From positions 1-11,549 of the forward strand of contig JAJYUJ010000056.1 in the NCBI GenBank assembly GCA_021792615.1: a stretch of 11,549 bases of DNA. Direction: 5' to 3'. Position numbers and translations under genes: made by a program. The DNA comes from a bacterium (GTDB lineage: Bacteria; JAMCPX01). A model generated the notes under the pieces. The model searched no databases and was not told where the DNA came from. It saw only the letters and a program-made list of their open reading frames with translations. How positions within the stretch are numbered: position 1 is the first letter of the stretch; each line of letters begins with the position of its first letter. Below are positions 7,466 to 11,549 of the stretch, piece after piece.

Positions 7466-8335
7466 TTACGCTATATTCTCTACCCTGAGTTTCAGCTTCG
7501 TGTTGCCGATGGTCAGGATATCTCCGTGTTTTATTTTCGTGGTAGTGATGCGTTGTCCATTGATATACGTCCCATTGGTGCTTGCAAGGTCCCGTATGAA
7601 GTATGTGTCCCTCGACCAGGTCTCGATAACAGCGTGTTTTTTGGAAATGTTCTGGTCGTCTATGATAAGATCGCCGTCCGTTCGTCCTATGACGACCCTT
7701 CCTCCGATAAACTCATAGGTAACACCTTTCTGTACCCCCTCTATAATATCGAGATAGATCCGTTGTTTGTACGGCAATTTGAATTCAACATCGTCGGGTC
7801 TCTGGATACGCGTTGTCCCTTCTGCGGACACTTCGTCCTTAAGGAGAATGGTCCCGGTCGATCCTTCCTGAAGGGTATCCGGTGTTTCAAATATGGTAAC
7901 GAGCAGCCTTGTATTTCCTATGGAAATCTCGTCCAGATGTTTCAACTCCTCTTCTTTTATCTGTTTGGTGCCGATAAATGTTCCGTTGGTGCTGTCGAGG
8001 TCCTTCAAAACGATCCTTCGGTCATGAAGTTGTATGAGCGCGTGTCTCCTCGATGCCTGAACGTCATTCAATGCCATATCCGCATTTTCACGGCCTATGG
8101 TAAAATCGGGTTTATCAATCTGAACGGTTTTACCCATGTCCTTGCCTTCGAGCACTGTTAAAGAAACCCTTAATCCTTTGGGCATTTGCTGCGGTGCATT
8201 GTTGATACCCATCAGGGTGTTGCCGGACAGCGATTCCGACAATATGGTACGCTTGCAGGAGGGACATGTAATACCCTGCTTATCAAAATTATCTATATCA
8301 AAACTGTTACCGCAATAAGGACACTTTATCTGCAT
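7466..8335 (-). CDS. Zinc-ribbon protein with two FHA domains
   Basis: FHA domains bind phosphothreonine peptides, so this is probably the reader partner of the kinase encoded just upstream. In the 289-aa product, residues 5-27 form a zinc ribbon (CPYC...CPSC: C5, C8, C24, C27). FHA1 spans about 54-150, with IGR (R82), S95-R-R-H98 and DSTNGT around 114-119. FHA2 spans about 194-286, with IGR (R218), S231-K-K-H234 and STNGTY around 252-257. The linker holds TGTILL and EGTTRI, threonines with a hydrophobic residue at +3. No membrane segment is visible. GTG (8344) and ATG (8341) are possible earlier starts; I chose the ATG at 8335 because GAGGTG sits 6 nt before it and the protein then opens directly with the zinc ribbon. 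It lies 5 nt after the kinase stop. Confidence 0.88.
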   Translation of the reverse strand: MQIKCPYCGNSFDIDNFDKQGITCPSCKRTILSESLSGNTLMGINNAPQQMPKGLRVSLTVLEGKDMGKTVQIDKPDFTIGRENADMALNDVQASRRHALIQLHDRRIVLKDLDSTNGTFIGTKQIKEEELKHLDEISIGNTRLLVTIFETPDTLQEGSTGTILLKDEVSAEGTTRIQRPDDVEFKLPYKQRIYLDIIEGVQKGVTYEFIGGRVVIGRTDGDLIIDDQNISKKHAVIETWSRDTYFIRDLASTNGTYINGQRITTTKIKHGDILTIGNTKLKLRVENIA

Positions 8336-8340
8336 AAACA

Positions 8341-9306
8341 TCACCTCTTTTGTTTCTTATTAAAGACATGCCTTCTCAAATCGGTCGTTGCTTCGTCAAT
8401 AATCGTATCGACATGAGAAATTTCCGAAAGGATATTCCGTTTTCCCGGGGAGATATCCTTTACCGAATTCTCGGACCTTTCCCGTGGCCTTGTATGTGCC
8501 CGTATGAGTGATTCAACCACCTCACCCGCCTTCTTATACCGTTCTTCTGGTTTCTTGGAAAGTGTTTTTAATAAGACCCCGTCTACATGGTGCGTTAAAG
8601 CTGGATTATAGAAACTCGGGGGCTTTGGTTCTTCGTTCAATATCCTATAGGTCACGGCATGCGGTGTAGCTCCATAAAACGGCTTCTCCCCCGCTATGAG
8701 ATAGTATAGCATCACGCCCAGTGAGAAGATGTCCGTGGCGGAAGTGATCGTGCCGCCGAGTATTTGCTCCGGGGACATATAGGAAGGCGAGCCTATGATG
8801 CCCGAATCCTGTGTGGAGGATGTATCCAGTATTCTTGCAATACCGAAATCCGCTATCTTCGGGATGTATTCTCTTGTGATCAATATGTTGTCGGGTTTTA
8901 TGTCTCTGTGCACAATACCCATGGAATGGGCATAATCGATACCGCTGGCAACACCCTGCACAATGGGATAGAGTTCTTCCATGCTTAATTTCCCCTTTTT
9001 CTTCCTTAATGACTCCAATGACTCGCCCTCGACATATTCCATGACGACGAAGGGGAGCACATCCTCGTCTAAATCATATATAGTGACTATGTTCTGGTGA
9101 TTCAATCTTCCCGCGGACCGAACCTCGGTTAGCATTCTTTTGGTTAATTCTTCCCTTTTGGCAGCATCGAGAGAATTGGCTATATCTATTGTTTTCAGTG
9201 CAATATTCCTGTTAATAACGGGATCGTGGGCAAGATAAACAACTCCCATTGCTCCCCTGCCGATTTCTTTTTCTATTTCATATCTTGAGATTTTTTTTAG
9301 CGTCAT
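8341..9306 (-). CDS. Hanks-type serine/threonine protein kinase, soluble
   Basis: Bacterial eukaryotic-like protein kinase, 321 aa. The catalytic domain spans about 8-270 with every key element: glycine loop IGRGAMGVVY (15-24), K38 in IALK, alpha-C glutamate E61, HRDIKPDN (D135, N140), DFG (D153), the P+1/SPE region GSPSYMSPE (172-180), D192 in TDIFSLG, and R256. It should therefore be active. The activation loop has several Ser/Thr (162-173) for autophosphorylation. The roughly 50-residue tail is charged and has no hydrophobic segment and no PASTA or other sensor domain, so the kinase appears cytosolic. It ends with EATTDLRRHVF, a possible phosphothreonine site for the adjacent FHA protein. 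The start at 9306 has AAGGT 7 nt upstream. Substrates cannot be read from sequence. Confidence 0.93.
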   Translation of the reverse strand: MTLKKISRYEIEKEIGRGAMGVVYLAHDPVINRNIALKTIDIANSLDAAKREELTKRMLTEVRSAGRLNHQNIVTIYDLDEDVLPFVVMEYVEGESLESLRKKKGKLSMEELYPIVQGVASGIDYAHSMGIVHRDIKPDNILITREYIPKIADFGIARILDTSSTQDSGIIGSPSYMSPEQILGGTITSATDIFSLGVMLYYLIAGEKPFYGATPHAVTYRILNEEPKPPSFYNPALTHHVDGVLLKTLSKKPEERYKKAGEVVESLIRAHTRPRERSENSVKDISPGKRNILSEISHVDTIIDEATTDLRRHVFNKKQKR

Positions 9307-9318
9307 GACATACCTTGA

Positions 9319-9347
9319 ATACTACATATAATCCGGAGCTATGTCAA
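9319..9347 (-). promoter_or_regulatory. Promoter-like boxes before the kinase gene
   Basis: Minus-strand TTGACA (9342-9347) and TAGTAT (9319-9324) are separated by exactly 17 nt, a good housekeeping-sigma pattern. The predicted start, near 9312, would leave only about 6 nt of leader before the kinase ATG, so the message would be nearly leaderless and the AAGGT motif would sit at the extreme 5' end. The -35 box adjoins the inverted repeat at 9347-9396. Confidence 0.5.
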
Positions 9348-9396
9348 TACGGAAGGTCTATGGAAAAACGGGGAAGTTTATCCATTCTTTCCGTAT
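9347..9396. repeat. Nested 50-nt inverted repeat between dgt and the kinase gene
   Basis: The outer arms ATACGGAA (9347-9354) and TTCCGTAT (9389-9396) are exact complements. Inside them ATGGA (9360-9364) and TCCAT (9381-9385) are also exact complements, around a 16-nt loop. There is no T-run on either side, so it is not a normal terminator. It abuts the -35 box of the kinase promoter, so an operator site or a cruciform is possible. Confidence 0.6.
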
Positions 9397-9448
9397 TCTC
9401 TTATTACTCATGGTACAGGCTCCCCCAGGTTTCCAAATAGATTTCTGG

Positions 9449-10489
9449 TTAAACAATACCCCAGGGCTTGGGCATAAATATGACGTTGAACCGGTCGAGT
9501 GCGTATCTGTCCGTCATGCCTGCTATAAAATCCGTTATGCGTCTTTCCAGCGTATCATTTGCCATGTTGAAACCGGCCTCTTTTTCAAAAAGATCCGGGT
9601 GCGTCTTGTAATGGTTGAAAAGTTCATAGAGGATCTTTTCGCATTTCATGAGATCTCCATGAACAACAGCGCTGTCATAAACAGCCTCATACAAAAAACC
9701 CCTCATTGCATTGAGGGAAAACAACACCTCATCCGTTATGCCGATGGTTTCATAGCCGACAGCCTGGGTTGCGCTGATAACGCCCTTTATCATTGCGTCG
9801 ATACGCTTTGAATAGCTGGTGCCGAGTATCTTTACGGCCTTTTCCGGCAAATCGGTATCTTTTATTACACCGGCGCGGATCGCGTCGTCGATATCGTGAT
9901 TGATATAGGCGATGATATCGGCGAGTCTGACGATCCTCCCTTCGAGCGTGACCGCGGTCACATCAGGCGCTGTAGTAATAATCGGACCCTTGCCCTTGGA
10001 ATGCTTTGCAATGCCATCCCTGACCTCAGAGGAAAGGTTCAACCCCCTGCCGTCCCTTTCAAGCAGCTCAACAACGCGCAGGCTCTGCTGGTAATGCCGG
10101 AACCCTCCTGGGGTGAGCTTGTTCAAAACAGACTCTCCTGCATGGCCAAACGGGGTATGCCCGAGGTCGTGTCCCAGGGCTATTGCCTCGGTCAGTGATT
10201 CGTTCAGCATGAGTGATTTTGCGATCGTCCGTGCTATCTGCGTTACTTCCAGCGTATGCGTGAGCCTTGTTCTGTAGTGGTCTCCCTTGGGTAAAAGCAA
10301 TACCTGTGTCTTGTACATGAGCCGTCTGAAAGACTTACTGTGAAGGACCCGGTCCCTATCATGCTGGAATACAGGACGTACATCACAAGCAGGCTCCTGG
10401 AGTGTCCTGCCTTTTGAATTTACACTGAGCATGGCCTTTGGATGCAGGATTTGTTTTTCCTGCTGTTCTAACATTTCGCGGATAAGCAT
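9449..10489 (-). CDS. dgt: HD-domain deoxynucleoside triphosphate triphosphohydrolase (dGTPase-like)
   Basis: Hydrolyses dNTPs to the nucleoside and tripolyphosphate, limiting dNTP pools. The 346-aa product carries the HD metal site: H78 (RLTHTLEVTQIAR), H107-D108 (ALGHDLGHTPFGHAGE) and D191 (RLADIIAYINHDIDDA). It also has the N-terminal RDRVLHSKSFRRLMYKTQV (45-63) typical of dGTPase-like proteins. Its length matches the shorter dGTPase-like subgroup rather than E. coli Dgt (about 505 aa), so its nucleotide preference may be broad. The ATG at 10489 gives the standard MLIREMLEQQE start; the nearest purine-rich site (GGTGG) is some 12 nt upstream, so the ribosome binding site is weak. The gene sits alone between the cytochrome terminator and the kinase pair. 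The product name is firm; substrate specificity is not. Confidence 0.92.
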   Translation of the reverse strand: MLIREMLEQQEKQILHPKAMLSVNSKGRTLQEPACDVRPVFQHDRDRVLHSKSFRRLMYKTQVLLLPKGDHYRTRLTHTLEVTQIARTIAKSLMLNESLTEAIALGHDLGHTPFGHAGESVLNKLTPGGFRHYQQSLRVVELLERDGRGLNLSSEVRDGIAKHSKGKGPIITTAPDVTAVTLEGRIVRLADIIAYINHDIDDAIRAGVIKDTDLPEKAVKILGTSYSKRIDAMIKGVISATQAVGYETIGITDEVLFSLNAMRGFLYEAVYDSAVVHGDLMKCEKILYELFNHYKTHPDLFEKEAGFNMANDTLERRITDFIAGMTDRYALDRFNVIFMPKPWGIV

Positions 10490-10519
10490 AGGTTATGGTA
10501 CCACCGTTTTTTTTTAAGA

Positions 10520-10547
10520 ACACGGGCAATTCATGAATTGCCCGTGT
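10520..10547. repeat. Perfect 28-nt palindrome upstream of dgt
   Basis: The left arm ACACGGGCAATTCA is followed directly by its exact reverse complement TGAATTGCCCGTGT. On the plus strand nine Ts lie 4 nt before it and eight As follow directly. This is the reverse of the usual A-run/stem/T-run of a bidirectional terminator, and the two runs could extend the stem. It lies next to the terminator of the cytochrome gene and about 30 nt upstream of the dgt start. Confidence 0.85.
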
Positions 10548-10591
10548 AAAAAAAATATCTTTGTCCTGCTCCACCGGCGAGGCAGGAAAGA
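10548..10591 (-). terminator. Intrinsic terminator after the multihaem cytochrome gene
   Basis: In the minus-strand transcript, TCTTTCCTGC (10591-10582) pairs with GCAGG (10569-10565) and AAAGA (10562-10558). The only interruption is a 2-nt AC bulge, and the 12-nt loop can pair further as CTC/GAG. TATTTTTTTT follows immediately, giving a run of eight Us. It begins 11 nt after the cytochrome stop codon. Confidence 0.75.
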
Positions 10592-10602
10592 CAAGCCGTA
10601 TT

Positions 10603-11549
10603 CTACTTCAAAGCAGGCGGCGGCTGCGTAATTGCCACACTCAGGTTGGCAGCAGAATCATAGGGATTGAGCATATCCCGTGTCAAAAATAAACTTGTAT
10701 TCCCATGGCAGTTTGCGCAGGCCATTTGCGGAGTTGTATGCTGGATGTTATGCGGTGATGTCGTTTGCCACGTAGGTACAAGATCAAAACCGTTCAGCAT
10801 GTTTATCCCGAAGTAATCGAACGTATCCCTTGTTATGGGATAATGACGTACCGTTGTATAGAGGTACGGCTGTGATGGTATCGTATTGAATCCGATTCTG
10901 AAATCCGTCACGGTTATTCCTGCGGCACCGACATACTGATTGCCGACGAACATACTGGTATAATTGTAGGTATTCTCATACGGCTGTGCATGGCACGCCG
11001 TACAATTCAAGGATTTCATTTGGGGTATGTTGTGTTCAGCGATACCGGAAGTTCCGTTGGTAACATCGGTATGGCACAAACCACACTGCGGCATCTCCTG
11101 AACGTTCCACATGGTCGTGTAGGTTATGCCGTCCCCGTGGATGCCGTTCCCATGACAATCAATACATTGCATACCGTTAGGATATCCTGGGAGGGGCAAA
11201 GAATGAAGATCCGGAGCCTGGCCCGTTAACCCCAGAAACTCATTTGCCTGATCTTTGTGACACTGGAGACAGGTTTGCTGCATCGGAGGTACGGGCATAA
11301 AGGTATGGCCCGAGATAAGCCCGCCACTCAGAGGTTTGGCAACATGGCAGTTTCCGCATGATGCGTGGCACCGCTGGCAGTCTGTCTTATCGGGAGTATT
11401 CAGATTGTTGTTGTACGGACAGGAAACCTTGTTCAGATAGGATTGTTCTCCTGCAAGGGTGTAGTGGAGGCTTGTCGTGTAACTCTGGACAATACCTGCA
11501 TGACAGTTCGCGCAGACCGTGTTCGGGTTCAACGAAGGGTCCACGACCA
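10603..11549 (-). CDS. Multihaem c-type cytochrome with eight CXXCH sites (5' end cut by window)
   Basis: Electron-transfer protein expected outside the cytoplasm, since c-type haem is attached after export. The reading frame is open to the window edge, so the signal peptide and any further haem sites are missing. Numbered from the GTG codon at 11544, 313 residues are visible with eight CXXCH motifs at 11, 56, 63, 92, 127, 154, 181 and 276. Two are only two residues apart (CQRCHASCGNCH). Exactly eight other histidines are present (27, 80, 114, 136, 171, 234, 265, 269), enough for bis-histidine ligation of all eight haems. A stretch of about 90 residues (186-275) rich in Tyr and Thr lacks haem. 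I cannot place it in a named cytochrome family. It could serve metal, sulfur or nitrogen respiration, or extracellular electron transfer. Confidence 0.9.
   Translation of the reverse strand, partial: VVDPSLNPNTVCANCHAGIVQSYTTSLHYTLAGEQSYLNKVSCPYNNNLNTPDKTDCQRCHASCGNCHVAKPLSGGLISGHTFMPVPPMQQTCLQCHKDQANEFLGLTGQAPDLHSLPLPGYPNGMQCIDCHGNGIHGDGITYTTMWNVQEMPQCGLCHTDVTNGTSGIAEHNIPQMKSLNCTACHAQPYENTYNYTSMFVGNQYVGAAGITVTDFRIGFNTIPSQPYLYTTVRHYPITRDTFDYFGINMLNGFDLVPTWQTTSPHNIQHTTPQMACANCHGNTSLFLTRDMLNPYDSAANLSVAITQPPPALK

Noticed and set aside
7271-8161. Long plus-strand open frame (296 codons) opposite the FHA gene
   Set aside because: The minus-strand frame has a zinc ribbon and two intact FHA domains; the plus frame shows no recognisable motif and no proper ribosome binding context.
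9421-9480. CCAG/CTGG short inverted repeat just after dgt as a terminator
   Set aside because: The stem is only about 4 bp and no U-run follows.

Overview
This window reads almost entirely on the minus strand and looks like chromosome from an anaerobic or respiratory bacterium, most likely Desulfobacterota (the former deltaproteobacteria) or Nitrospirota. Two things suggest this: the conserved housekeeping order yceD-rpmF-plsX-fabD-fabG-acpP-fabF-rpiB-glyA-nrdR, which I recall from those groups, and a neighbouring eight-haem c-type cytochrome. The lineage call is an inference, since no search was run.

Layout, in the direction of transcription (high to low coordinates). (1) 11549-10603: a multihaem cytochrome c, cut at its N terminus by the window edge. 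It is followed by a good intrinsic terminator (10548-10591) and then a perfect 28-nt palindrome (10520-10547). (2) 10489-9449: an HD-domain dNTP triphosphohydrolase (dgt-like). (3) 9448-9307: a 142-nt gap with a nested 50-nt inverted repeat and a promoter-like TTGACA-17-TAGTAT. (4) 9306-7466: a soluble Hanks-type Ser/Thr kinase followed at once by a zinc-ribbon/double-FHA protein, a compact phosphosignalling pair. (5) 7465-7178: a 288-nt gap with no convincing gene. It holds nested inverted repeats and a possible promoter, so it may be a structured leader. (6) 7177 to 1: a tightly packed operon for phospholipid and fatty-acid synthesis (YceD, L32, PlsX, FabD, FabG, ACP, FabF), then RpiB, GlyA and NrdR. 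Gene junctions there are ATGA overlaps, an 8-nt overlap or gaps of 4-13 nt, except for a 74-nt gap before acpP, which has the strongest ribosome binding site.

The lipid genes cover acyl-phosphate formation (PlsX), malonyl-CoA loading (FabD), the carrier (ACP), condensation (FabF) and ketoreduction (FabG). FabH, normally found between plsX and fabD in this arrangement, is absent. The most unusual feature is that rpiB and glyA form one uninterrupted reading frame (492-2192) with no stop codon between them. A good Shine-Dalgarno and ATG for glyA are nevertheless kept inside the frame, so the locus may make both an RpiB-GlyA fusion and free GlyA. I see no insertion sequence, CRISPR array, tRNA or rRNA, and no believable plus-strand gene.
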